Source of the DNA: Candidatus Methanoperedens sp.
Lineage (GTDB): Archaea; Halobacteriota; Methanosarcinia; Methanosarcinales; Methanoperedenaceae
Direction of reading: 5' to 3'
Assembly: GCA_028717345.1 (NCBI GenBank)
Contig: JAQUNZ010000003.1
Location: 1 to 64,000, forward strand
Length of the DNA: 64,000 nucleotides
Numbering within the stretch: position 1 is the stretch's first letter; each line of letters starts with the position of its first letter. This document shows positions 50,822-60,439 of this stretch, piece after piece. The notes beneath the pieces are model-generated. The model was not told the DNA's origin, did no database searches, and worked only from the letters and a program-made list of their open reading frames with translations. Position numbers and translations under genes: made by a program.

Positions 50822-51589
50822 TTATTTTGCGCCCACGGTATCAAAAAGGCTCATCTCATCGTTCATCACTGTTTCGGTAGGATGGACGACTATGCCTTTT
50901 TCCTGTATATCGTATGGATGCAAAGTCTCATCATGCTTGACGCCTCGCATCTTTAATATTTCGATGGCTCTCACACGGCTTCCTCCAACCCTGAACACAT
51001 GAAGCCTGATAACTCCTGACGATAGATATTCCTCAACGCTGAACGCCTCCCTGCTGTATATCTCGCTTGTCATGAGCGTTGTGCAGTCAAGATACTCAAG
51101 GTTCTTGATGAATTCAGATACGATATACCTGGCTTCTGACGGCTCGGTGGACAATTTAAGAGATGTTATGGAATCAATGAATACTCTTTTTGCTTTTATC
51201 GCATTCACTTCAGCCTGTATCTGCTGGAATATCTCTCCGATGTTCTTGCTCGATGCGATCACGCTCAGGGGGCTGCCTTCTGGTGTTTTTGCGAATTTTG
51301 TGTATTTGAAGGGATTGGCGTAGATTATTTTAATTTTTTTTTGCGCCACAAGTTTCTCGATATCCCACCCGAACCTCCATGAGTCGCGTATCATCCTTGC
51401 AGGCGTTTCTTCCATGACCACGAGCACACCCGGTTCATTATAAGCGGTAGCACCACCTACAAGATATTGTATCCCAAAAGTGGTCTTTCCAGCTCCAGGA
51501 CCTCCGGTAATAAGAATTACATCGTTCTCGACATATCCGCCTTCGATCAGTTCGTCAAGTCCTTGTATTGCAGTTTTTACTTTGCCCAT
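50822..51589 (-). CDS. KaiC-like RecA-superfamily ATPase (single domain)
   Basis: 'GLDELIEGGYVENDVILITGGPGAGKTTFGIQYL', 'VFIDSITSLKLS'. Confidence 0.93.
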   Translation of the reverse strand: MGKVKTAIQGLDELIEGGYVENDVILITGGPGAGKTTFGIQYLVGGATAYNEPGVLVVMEETPARMIRDSWRFGWDIEKLVAQKKIKIIYANPFKYTKFAKTPEGSPLSVIASSKNIGEIFQQIQAEVNAIKAKRVFIDSITSLKLSTEPSEARYIVSEFIKNLEYLDCTTLMTSEIYSREAFSVEEYLSSGVIRLHVFRVGGSRVRAIEILKMRGVKHDETLHPYDIQEKGIVVHPTETVMNDEMSLFDTVGAK

Positions 51590-51646
51590 TCGTTTCTATC
51601 AAAATCTTATAGGCATGTTAATATATATAACTGACTGTAAAAAAGG

Positions 51647-51850
51647 TCAGGGATGGGCAATGAACCTGTTCTTTGAATACTCGTCCCTTACGAGTTCCTC
51701 AGCAGGGATATCCTCATCTTTGCATTTTTCTTCTTTCCATGCCTCAAGCGAGCGGAAAATGAAGAAAATACCGTCTTTTTCTTTTGATGAAAGAAGGGCT
51801 GGATCATCGCACCTGTCAAAAAATTCACGGTATCCTTTAAGAACTGTCAT
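51647..51850 (-). CDS. Small hypothetical protein
   Basis: 67-aa ORF, no overlap with a better candidate. Confidence 0.4.
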   Translation of the reverse strand: MTVLKGYREFFDRCDDPALLSSKEKDGIFFIFRSLEAWKEEKCKDEDIPAEELVRDEYSKNRFIAHP

Positions 51851-51892
51851 TAGTGTCTGATTGTTCCAGGGATTTATTAAGATTGCGCTATT

Positions 51893-52642
51893 TTATACCA
51901 GTATGAATTTTCCTCCTGCGATCACAAGCACTACTGCAAGCAGACTGTAGAGCGTTGGATTGGCAAGCCTCCTGCTTCCAAGACCTGAACCTATAATACC
52001 GCCAAGCAAAGCGGCAAATGCCCAGACATATATCTCAGGAGGAAGGGAGCTCACACTCGAAATATGTCCTGCAAGACCGGATATCGAGTTCATTAAAATG
52101 AAGGCTGCAGAAACAGAAGCAGTTGTTTTTGTTCCTGCCCAGCCCATGTAAAGTACCAGTGGAGTGAGGAATATCCCACCGCCAACGCCCACGGTACCTG
52201 AAAGTAATCCAATCCCTGCGCCTGCAAATATGGCTGCAGGAACAGGCAAAGGTCTTGTTGAATTCACGGTCGCAGACTGCCTTTGCATAAAAAAGTGGTA
52301 AGCTGCGAATATTAATACGATACCTACTATTTGTTTGTAGATGTTGCCAGGCAGGGACATGGCGCCTCCTATATATGCAAAAGGGATCGAACTGATGGCA
52401 AAAGGCCAGAAAATCTTCCATGAAAAGTACCCTGCCCTGTAGAATTGTATCGTAGCTATTGCAGCCACAAGGATATTCAGGGTTAAAGCTGTAGGTTTCA
52501 TAACTTCCGGGGCAAGACCGAATAGCGCCATGGCTGCAAGATATCCAGAAGCACCGGCATGACCTACTGAAGAATATAGCAGCCCTGCTGCAAAGAGGAT
52601 CAAAAGAAAAAAGATGTCGCCCATATTCAATATCAGGGTCAA
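51893..52642 (-). CDS. TSUP (TauE/SafE) family transporter
   Basis: 'GIGLLSGTVGVGGGIFLTPLVLYMGWAGTKTTASVSAAFILMNSISGLAGH'. Confidence 0.92.
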   Translation of the reverse strand: MTLILNMGDIFFLLILFAAGLLYSSVGHAGASGYLAAMALFGLAPEVMKPTALTLNILVAAIATIQFYRAGYFSWKIFWPFAISSIPFAYIGGAMSLPGNIYKQIVGIVLIFAAYHFFMQRQSATVNSTRPLPVPAAIFAGAGIGLLSGTVGVGGGIFLTPLVLYMGWAGTKTTASVSAAFILMNSISGLAGHISSVSSLPPEIYVWAFAALLGGIIGSGLGSRRLANPTLYSLLAVVLVIAGGKFILV

Positions 52643-53334
52643 CTAAATTCCCGTTCCATATTATCCAGCAATAAATACAATATCCTGTTGATATCCCGGA
52701 CATTATTTATCTGCGATACGATCTCATCAGGCTTCTGGACATATTTGCCTTCCGTGATGTCATCAATGCAGTTCCTGAACATGAGTTCTATACTCTGTCT
52801 TGAATATTCAAGATGGAACTGCAATCCTACAACGCGCCCGTATTCAAATGCCTGATTAAGGCATCCCTCACTTTCAGCAATCCTCCTGGCGCCGCTGGGG
52901 ATCTTGAATGTGTCACCGTGCCAGTGAAAAGCAGTGAATTTTTCTGGAAAAGCAGTGAATATCGAGGAATCCTTTGCTTCTTCTGTCAAAGAGACAGGGA
53001 ACCATCCAATCTCCTTATGTTTGTTCCTGCTCACCTTTCCTCCAAGGACATCTGCGATCAATTGCGATCCAAGGCACACTCCCAGGACGATTTTCTTGCT
53101 GGCAATGGCCTGCGCAATGAAACTCTTTTCATCTTTTAGCCAGGGATATTTATCTTCTTCATAGATGTTCATGGAACCGCCCATTATGAAAAGCCAGTCA
53201 AAGTCGCTGATATCGGGGAGTTCTTCGTTATTGAAAAGAAGCGTTCTTGTGATGCTGTGACCTTTTTTCTTTGCCCATGTTTCGATGTTGGCTAATCCTT
53301 CGAAGGGTTCGTGTTCAAGGGAGTGGATTCTCAT
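52639..53334 (-). CDS. Class I glutamine amidotransferase-like protein
   Basis: 'LFIMGGSMNIYEEDKYPWLKDEKSFI', 'VLGVCLGSQLIADVLGG', 'GLQFHLE'. Confidence 0.92.
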   Translation of the reverse strand: MRIHSLEHEPFEGLANIETWAKKKGHSITRTLLFNNEELPDISDFDWLFIMGGSMNIYEEDKYPWLKDEKSFIAQAIASKKIVLGVCLGSQLIADVLGGKVSRNKHKEIGWFPVSLTEEAKDSSIFTAFPEKFTAFHWHGDTFKIPSGARRIAESEGCLNQAFEYGRVVGLQFHLEYSRQSIELMFRNCIDDITEGKYVQKPDEIVSQINNVRDINRILYLLLDNMEREFS

Positions 53335-53352
53335 CGTTTTTCCACCAATTTA

Positions 53353-53874
53353 TCATCTTTCCAGTTTTTCAATGAAATAACTGAATGAGCTATTCTTCAC
53401 TTTTGCCGTATCTATACAAAATAATTTCAATATTTCTGACATAAAGTCTATTCGAGAATTGAATTTCTTAGGTTTCAGGTCATCAAATGCGCTTTTATTA
53501 ATGTGTTCTGTGTTGGGAAACGATTTTATCCCAAATTTTTTAGAAGATACATCATCAATTCCAGCAAGATACCAGCTTTCTATCTCCCTTACCACTACCA
53601 ATATTTTATTTTTATCAATATTTTTAAAATCAGTTTCTATTCTTTGTTTTCTATCCGTTATGCATGGAGAGCCATTATTATCTGCCACGAAAATATAATC
53701 TGCTTTCATTGCTTGAATGCTTTTGAGGAATTGGAAGATTTTTTCGTTTTTTTCCTGTGCATATTTCCACAATTTAACTTTATCATAATTATTTTCAAAC
53801 ATGGGGATTATAATTCTTTCAAAGAACCTCTCATCATCATCGCCTTCAATAAAGATGAATAATTTAGATCCCAT
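53353..53874 (-). CDS. TOPRIM-like protein (DUF3226/DUF4276/DUF4435-like)
   Basis: 'FIFIEGDDDERFFERII', 'DYIFVADNNGSP', 'VVVREIESWYLAGID'. Confidence 0.7.
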   Translation of the reverse strand: MGSKLFIFIEGDDDERFFERIIIPMFENNYDKVKLWKYAQEKNEKIFQFLKSIQAMKADYIFVADNNGSPCITDRKQRIETDFKNIDKNKILVVVREIESWYLAGIDDVSSKKFGIKSFPNTEHINKSAFDDLKPKKFNSRIDFMSEILKLFCIDTAKVKNSSFSYFIEKLER

Positions 53875-53877
53875 CCC

Positions 53878-55152
53878 TCATATCTCCAATAAATTCTGGA
53901 CATAAAGATCTTCGATTCCCATTTCATTTTCTAAAAATATTTTTATTTCCTCTTTTTCAGATGGTTTTGAAATAGTTGAAAAGCCTTCTTTGTTTCTTGA
54001 TACAAGTAAAATATTCTCCAATCCCGCATGTTTTATTACTTCAGGATTATGGGTGGTAACAATGATCTGTTTTCCTTCTGAGACTTCTTTCATCATGTTT
54101 ATTAATCTGGAAATAAGGTAAGGATGAATGTTCCTTTCGGGTTCCTCAATTATTATGAGTGGCTTTCTGTCAAAATATAAAGCGATAATCAATGCAGTAA
54201 TGCAGATTGTTCCATCAGACAAGAATGGTGCTGGTAAGTATTGATTCTCAGAATATATTTCACGTAATTTAAATAGTAAAGACTTGTCAGAAAATTTTTC
54301 GATATCTAAATCCTCTACAAATGGCAAAACATCTCTCACTAAATTCGAGAATTTTCTTTTTGTATCTTCATTTTCTAAAATGTTCTTTAGAACTATTGCC
54401 AAATTACTGCCATCTTCTTCCAATTCAGCTTTGCCAGTTATTGGGGTGGCTTTTTTGGGCAACTTTGGATCGAAATCGTAAATTGAGAAATCACTGAAAA
54501 TCAGTGGCATAATAAAGATAGAATATTGGAGTAGACTTTTTGATTCAAATTTGTCATCTTTTAAAACTTCCTCTTTAAAAAATGGTGGATATAAATTTTC
54601 TTCTTTTATTTTCACCCCATCAGGTAGATCCAAATTAACCTGAATTTTCCCATTATGACTTGTAACAGTGATTTCCCCTTTACCAAGTTTCTCTTTTTCA
54701 TCATATTTTTTCTTTTCGTCGGGATTTTTCTTTTTTTCTAATCTAACGAAATAGCTTTTCTGCAATATTTTCTCCTCAACAATTTCAAACCCCACACCTT
54801 CATTTTTAAATTTAATTGCCAGATTATAAATCGTTTCATAAGTCTTTATTCCAGTAATTTCTTTTTCATTTGCCCTTGTCACAATCCTTGTATATTTTTT
54901 ATCTGAAGTCACCTCCAATGAAAACTTCTCATTTTGACCAATATTAATATTTCTAAGATATTGAATGCCCCCTTGCATGGATATTGCATTTTCTAAACCA
55001 TGATTTGTCATATCTCTTAAAAATTTAAAGGTCTGGATAAAACTGGATTTCCCAGATGCGTTGGCTCCAATCAATACATTGAATTTACTTAGACTAACTT
55101 CTAAATTCTTGAAACTCTTAAAATTCGATAATTTAATTTTTGTTATGGACAT
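53878..55152 (-). CDS. AAA/ABC-type ATPase (OLD/AAA_15/AAA_21-like)
   Basis: 'ITKIKLSNFKSFKNLEVSLSKFNVLIGANASGKSSFIQTF', 'PLIIIEEPERNIHPYLISRLINMM', 'IIVTTHNPEVIKHA'. Confidence 0.9.
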   Translation of the reverse strand: MSITKIKLSNFKSFKNLEVSLSKFNVLIGANASGKSSFIQTFKFLRDMTNHGLENAISMQGGIQYLRNINIGQNEKFSLEVTSDKKYTRIVTRANEKEITGIKTYETIYNLAIKFKNEGVGFEIVEEKILQKSYFVRLEKKKNPDEKKKYDEKEKLGKGEITVTSHNGKIQVNLDLPDGVKIKEENLYPPFFKEEVLKDDKFESKSLLQYSIFIMPLIFSDFSIYDFDPKLPKKATPITGKAELEEDGSNLAIVLKNILENEDTKRKFSNLVRDVLPFVEDLDIEKFSDKSLLFKLREIYSENQYLPAPFLSDGTICITALIIALYFDRKPLIIIEEPERNIHPYLISRLINMMKEVSEGKQIIVTTHNPEVIKHAGLENILLVSRNKEGFSTISKPSEKEEIKIFLENEMGIEDLYVQNLLEI

Positions 55153-55552
55153 ATTTCTTATATAATAAGGAACTTCTTTCTTTATTAAATCTATGCGTAT
55201 GCAGTATATCATCTGCCCTGATAATACCCACCTTCTCTCCGTGTTCCACCACCGCTATATGCGAGGCTTTGCAGCACTCGAACATCACGATTGCGTCAGT
55301 GAGCCATTTATCCGAATCAATTGCCAGCTCTGGTGAGTGCATCATGATATCAACCGGAATATCAAGATTTGCATTATCTGCAACCGTCTCCATGATATCT
55401 TCCACAGAAATTATTCCTGCTAAATTATTTTTTCCGCTGACCAGAACACATGCGACTTTATTCTTCTTCATGAGCTGTGCAGCCTTGCTGAGTTTTGTCC
55501 CGGTGGGAACTACCACCGGGTTTTTGAGGAGGATGTGGCTTATTTTGGACAT
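55133..55552 (-). CDS. CBS-pair domain protein
   Basis: 'KAAQLMKKNKVACVLVSGKNNLAGIISVEDI' and second CBS; overlaps the ATPase start. Confidence 0.85.
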   Translation of the reverse strand: MSKISHILLKNPVVVPTGTKLSKAAQLMKKNKVACVLVSGKNNLAGIISVEDIMETVADNANLDIPVDIMMHSPELAIDSDKWLTDAIVMFECCKASHIAVVEHGEKVGIIRADDILHTHRFNKERSSLLYKKYVHNKN

Positions 55553-55578
55553 AGTTCTTTTCCATATTATTTTCCTAG

Positions 55579-55612
55579 GTATCTGCGTTTATCCGCGTTC
55601 ATCTGCGGTTTC
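55579..55612 (+). repeat. Dispersed repeat, copy D
   Basis: gtatctgcgtttatccgcgttcatctgcggttt. Confidence 0.85.
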
Positions 55613-55622
55613 ATTTCTCACT

Positions 55623-55892
55623 TCACCTAACCTTCGGCTCGCACACAATATTCTTCTTCGGGCATCCGCGCGCGCACGCGCTGCAGCCGATGCAGTTTTC
55701 AGGATGCGCCACAGTCATGACCTTGGCGCCGCACAGGTCATCGCTGTTGGGATGGTCGATATACTCGAACACACCGCGTCCGCAGACCTTGAAACATTTT
55801 CCGCAGCATCCGCAGTCGTTGATATTGCTTCTGACCACAAAGTTGGGAGTCCAGCTACCGCCTGATGCTGTTATTCCTGTTATGTATTCCAT
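55623..55892 (-). CDS. fdxB: nif-specific ferredoxin III-like 2x[4Fe-4S] protein
   Basis: 'ITGITASGGSWTPNFV...DCGCCGKCFKVCGRGVFEY...VMTVAHPENCIGCSACARGCPKKNI'. Confidence 0.85.
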   Translation of the reverse strand: MEYITGITASGGSWTPNFVVRSNINDCGCCGKCFKVCGRGVFEYIDHPNSDDLCGAKVMTVAHPENCIGCSACARGCPKKNIVCEPKVR

Positions 55893-55901
55893 GATACCGC
55901 C

Positions 55902-57266
55902 TCACTGGTGCAGCTTATTGGGATCATACTTATGTCCCAGGATCGCGTTCGTCATCTGGTCAAGCAGGTATATCGAGCCGTTATAGCCCATAATGGAATA
56001 TCGATACACGCCCACCCGGTCATACACAGGGAATCCGAATCGCACAAGTGGAACGCCCTCATCATCTGCAACGTCCTTGCCCTTGGAGTTGCCAAGTATC
56101 AGTTCTGCTCCATATGTTTTTACAACCTCGTGGAATTCATAAAGGTCAGTGCCTTCAAGGATATGGGTGTCTGTCTTATATTCAGTATTTACTGCCTTTA
56201 TGTCAGGTGCAAAGTCCTTATGTTTCGTTGCAGTCAAAGCAACAGTGGGGTTCATGCCAGCTTCTGCACAGAACCTGACGATAGCTGATACAAGATCAGG
56301 GTCGCCGAAAATCGCGACTTTCTTCCCATACATATAGTGATGAACGTCCACCAGGCTATCTATCAGGCGCCCGCGCTCCTTTATGATCTCATCAGGAATC
56401 TTTGCGCCACTTAACTTGCAGATATTCTGCACGAACCTGTCCGTGTTGATGACTCCTATGGGCGCAGGGTCAGGCACATAAGGTACGTTGAACTTATTCT
56501 TAAGAGACGTAGCTGCAGAACCCGCTGTCCTGCATATTGATATTGTGCCCAGTGAGTTTGCAGAATCTGCTATGTCGGAAAGACTTGTACCTCCGTCAGG
56601 CAGGACGGGTTTGTGCCCTCCAGGCAATATGGGGGTATCAAGGGTTTCGGAGATATCCGACAGGAATATGCTTTGCACATTCATTAAACGCAGCATATTC
56701 TTTATCTCCCTGATGTCGCCGGGATTGATTATTCCTGTGATAATGTTTATTTTGTTGTTTGGTTCACCCTTTACTGCCAGCGTTTCCACAAGCGCCCTCA
56801 GGGCATTATCATAGCCTGTGAGATGCGTGCCAACATAGCTTGGCGTGGACGCCGGGAATATCTTCATCGTATCACCAGGGGTAAGTGCCTTCTTCGATAT
56901 CAGTTTCACATCGTCGCCTATGGTCTCGCTCATGCACGTGGTACAGATACCAATAGCAGCCGGGTTCAGCCTGGACTTGACGTTCTTTATAGCTTCGGTC
57001 AGGTTCCTGGCTCCTCCATATACGGCAGCATCTTCGGCAAGCGATGAAACTGCAACTTCGGCAGATTCCCTGAAATGGCGCGCGATATTGTAGCGGGGAT
57101 ATGTGCTGCATCCCTGGGAACCATGCACCAGCGGAACGCAGCCATGGACTCCCATGTAAGCAAGTATTGCACCCATAGGCTGGCACATCTTGGGTGGATT
57201 AATGGTAACACTGCGAGTTTTACGAACTGTCTTGATAGGCTCAGAAACCTGGTTCATCAAAGTCAT
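55902..57266 (-). CDS. nifK: Nitrogenase beta chain
   Basis: 'NPPKMCQPMGAILAYMGVHGCVPLVHGSQGCSTYPRYNIARHFRES', 'CTTCMSETIGDD', 'STPSYVGTHLTGYDNAL'. Confidence 0.93.
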   Translation of the reverse strand: MTLMNQVSEPIKTVRKTRSVTINPPKMCQPMGAILAYMGVHGCVPLVHGSQGCSTYPRYNIARHFRESAEVAVSSLAEDAAVYGGARNLTEAIKNVKSRLNPAAIGICTTCMSETIGDDVKLISKKALTPGDTMKIFPASTPSYVGTHLTGYDNALRALVETLAVKGEPNNKINIITGIINPGDIREIKNMLRLMNVQSIFLSDISETLDTPILPGGHKPVLPDGGTSLSDIADSANSLGTISICRTAGSAATSLKNKFNVPYVPDPAPIGVINTDRFVQNICKLSGAKIPDEIIKERGRLIDSLVDVHHYMYGKKVAIFGDPDLVSAIVRFCAEAGMNPTVALTATKHKDFAPDIKAVNTEYKTDTHILEGTDLYEFHEVVKTYGAELILGNSKGKDVADDEGVPLVRFGFPVYDRVGVYRYSIMGYNGSIYLLDQMTNAILGHKYDPNKLHQ

Positions 57267-58637
57267 TTACTTCACCTCCAGGGGAAGGTTTATGAACTTC
57301 CACACAGGGCTGTTCACTGCAACATCAATATCCTTCGCAAAATTTACGAATCCCTCAAATCCCGCATACGGTCCTTCTTCGTAGGAATGACCGTTGATAA
57401 AGGGAATGCCAAGCTTGTATGTAAGGTATTTCTCCTTCAAGCCTCCGATAAAGAAATCCGGCTTGAGTTTGGTAAGGTATTCTTCGATCTCAAGTGCATT
57501 GGGATTATCTATGCAGATATGCCCCGGCTTTGCCTTCTCCATTATCTTCTCATAATCGTCCTTGTGACCGAAAGTCGTTGCCGTCAGGATCGTTTCGATG
57601 CCCAGCTCCCGCATTGGTCCCATCCAGTGCCATGCTCTTGGTGCTCCCTGATATATGAAACACTTTTTGCCATCGAGTCTCTTTCTATATTGGTCGATAT
57701 TTGGCTGGTACTTTGCAAGCTCTTCTGTTATCACTTTTTCTGCATTCTCTTCAAGGTGGAAGAACTTACCAACATCACGAAGCGCCTGTGCTGTCTGTTC
57801 CATTCCAAACAGGGATACATTGATATACGGGACACCGTACTTGTCCTGGATCATCTTTGCTATATAAGTGGATGATCTCTGGCACTGCACGATATTCAGC
57901 TTTGCCCTGTGCATAATTGGAATATCATCATAAGAGGCGTTGCCTGTAAATACAGAAAGTACCCTCACACCCATGCGCTCAAACAGCGGTTTTACTATCC
58001 AGGCATCTCCGTCGATGTTGAATTCACCGACAATACACATATCGTACGGAGTGGTCTCTTCAGGTTCTGCTGTTCCAACTACTTTTTCAAACAGAGTGCG
58101 GTTGGCTATGTGATGCCCCAGGGACTGGCTCACGCCCCGGAAACCTTCGCAGTGAAAAGGTACGACCGGTATCCCGATCTTTTCCTGTGCCTGTTTGCAT
58201 ATCGAGTCTGTATCGTCGCCTATCAGTCCGACCACACATGTGGAATAGACGAACACTGCCTTCCCTTCAGGAAACAGTTCATGTGATTCTATTATAGAAT
58301 TCAGCAACTTTTTTGCTCCCCCGTATATCACGCTTTCTTCTGTCAGGTCTGTGCTGAAGCAGTACTTCCTGTGCAGCTTTGTATCAGAAAGGTTCCTGCG
58401 TGTGCCCCACGTATAGTAGGCACAGCCGATTGGTCCATGCACAAGCTGGATAGCGTCCTTTACTGGGCCTCCGACTACACCCCTGCACCCTGCGAACGTG
58501 CAACCGCGCTCGGTCATGTCTCCTGGAACTGTCTGGACATTGCACATGGGCAACATCATGTTCCCAGGCTCATGGCACACGATGTGCGGTTGGCGCTGTG
58601 GAATGGACATATCACATTCCGGTAATATTGTTGTCAT
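57267..58637 (-). CDS. nifD: Nitrogenase alpha chain
   Basis: 'RGCTFAGCRGVVGGPVKDAIQLVHGPIGCAYYTWGTRRN', 'HCEGFRGVSQSLGHHIAN', 'LNIVQCQRSSTYI', 'GHSYEEGPYAGFEGF'. Confidence 0.92.
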   Translation of the reverse strand: MTTILPECDMSIPQRQPHIVCHEPGNMMLPMCNVQTVPGDMTERGCTFAGCRGVVGGPVKDAIQLVHGPIGCAYYTWGTRRNLSDTKLHRKYCFSTDLTEESVIYGGAKKLLNSIIESHELFPEGKAVFVYSTCVVGLIGDDTDSICKQAQEKIGIPVVPFHCEGFRGVSQSLGHHIANRTLFEKVVGTAEPEETTPYDMCIVGEFNIDGDAWIVKPLFERMGVRVLSVFTGNASYDDIPIMHRAKLNIVQCQRSSTYIAKMIQDKYGVPYINVSLFGMEQTAQALRDVGKFFHLEENAEKVITEELAKYQPNIDQYRKRLDGKKCFIYQGAPRAWHWMGPMRELGIETILTATTFGHKDDYEKIMEKAKPGHICIDNPNALEIEEYLTKLKPDFFIGGLKEKYLTYKLGIPFINGHSYEEGPYAGFEGFVNFAKDIDVAVNSPVWKFINLPLEVK

Positions 58638-58668
58638 TTATTGCTCCTCTTATATTCAAGAAAATCAA

Positions 58669-58721
58669 CCACAGAGGACACAGAGTTCACAGATTCATGT
58701 TGTTTTTCTCTGTCCTCTGTG
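58669..58721. repeat. Inverted repeat in the nifI2-nifD intergenic region
   Basis: ccacagaggacacagag ... ctctgtcctctgtg (10 bp + 4 bp with 2-nt bulge). Confidence 0.75.
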
Positions 58722-58752
58722 CGCCCTGAGGGATTTCATTACTTGATCGATC

Positions 58753-59130
58753 TTACTTGATCGCCTGTTCTCCGCTCTCTCCTGTTCTTACTCTTACTGC
58801 ATCCTCCAAATGGCACACGAAAATCTTGCCGTCTCCTATGTACCCGCTCTGGTTTGTTCTGATTATGGTCTCAACCACTTTAGGAACTTCATCATCCTCG
58901 ACCACTGTGTAGATCATCCTTTTGGGGATGAAGCGCATGCTGATACCTGTGTTTTTTTCCTCTACCTCTGCGAGCATAGGATCAAGTTCATAATTCCAGC
59001 CTAGGAGTCCCTTCTGTTTTCCCCTGCCTTCCACGCTTACCATTGTAAGCGCCGGGATCCCTATTCCCAGAAGACCTGCTTTTGTCTCCTGCAGCTTGTG
59101 TCTTCGTATTATTGCGATAACTTCCTTCAT
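58753..59130 (-). CDS. nifI2: PII-like nitrogenase regulator NifI2
   Basis: PII fold 'KEVIAIIRRHKLQETKAGLLGIGIPALTMVSVEGRGKQKG' and 'GDGKIFVCHLEDAVRVRTGE', in nif operon. Confidence 0.92.
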   Translation of the reverse strand: MKEVIAIIRRHKLQETKAGLLGIGIPALTMVSVEGRGKQKGLLGWNYELDPMLAEVEEKNTGISMRFIPKRMIYTVVEDDEVPKVVETIIRTNQSGYIGDGKIFVCHLEDAVRVRTGESGEQAIK

Positions 59131-59138
59131 GACCTCAC

Positions 59139-59456
59139 CTATAATCCCGATGCACCCGTCCTCACGGTGTAAACTTCTGAAACATCGGTCACGAAGATCT
59201 TGCCGTCGCCGATATTTCCGGTGCGCGCGCTGTTCTGGATGACGTTCACAGCCTTTGACACATCTTCATCTTCCACTACAAGCATCAGCATCACCTTTGG
59301 GAGTTCGTCATAACAAACCGTCCCAACCCTGATTCCCTTCTGCTTGCCCCGTCCGAAGACGTTCATCTTGGTCATGGAGTAGAAGCCATCTTTTTCCAGA
59401 TGCTCAACGACTTTTTCTTCCCTGTTTGGTCTGATTATTGCACGTATCATCTTCAT
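59139..59456 (-). CDS. nifI1: PII-like nitrogenase regulator NifI1
   Basis: 'MIRAIIRPNREEKVVEHLEKDGFYSMTKMNVFGRGKQKGIRVG', 'GDGKIFVTDVSEVYTVRTG'. Confidence 0.92.
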   Translation of the reverse strand: MKMIRAIIRPNREEKVVEHLEKDGFYSMTKMNVFGRGKQKGIRVGTVCYDELPKVMLMLVVEDEDVSKAVNVIQNSARTGNIGDGKIFVTDVSEVYTVRTGASGL

Positions 59457-59460
59457 TTTC

Positions 59461-60288
<828 letters not shown>

Positions 60289-60305
60289 TCATCCTCTTTG
60301 CCACT

Positions 60306-60325
60306 AGGTAAACGGCAGCCTACTG
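60306..60325 (-). promoter_or_regulatory. Candidate nitrogen-regulator operator upstream of nifH (CAGTAGGCTGCCGTTTACCT)
   Basis: 15/20 identical to the amt1 element; just downstream of TATA-like tttatatataaata. Confidence 0.55.
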
Positions 60326-60408
60326 TTTATCTATTTATATATAAAGATTTTCAGTATAAAATAATAAATTATGTTTTTTCTAGTTAAATTTAAATACTAT
60401 TAGATGTT

Positions 60409-60428
60409 CAGTAGGTATCCGTATGCCT
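60409..60428 (+). promoter_or_regulatory. Candidate operator upstream of amt1 (CAGTAGGTATCCGTATGCCT)
   Basis: 19/20 identical to the amt2 element; semi-palindromic GGTA-N6-TGCC. Confidence 0.6.
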
Positions 60429-60439
60429 TTGATGGCGGT

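Noticed and set aside
57267-58637. nifD as a vanadium/iron-only nitrogenase or CfbD-type paralog because of 'YTWGTRR'
   Set aside because: SQSLGHHIAN, Cys and His cofactor ligands, NifI1/I2 neighbours and lack of vnfG/anfG favour a Mo-type Nif; phylogeny still needed
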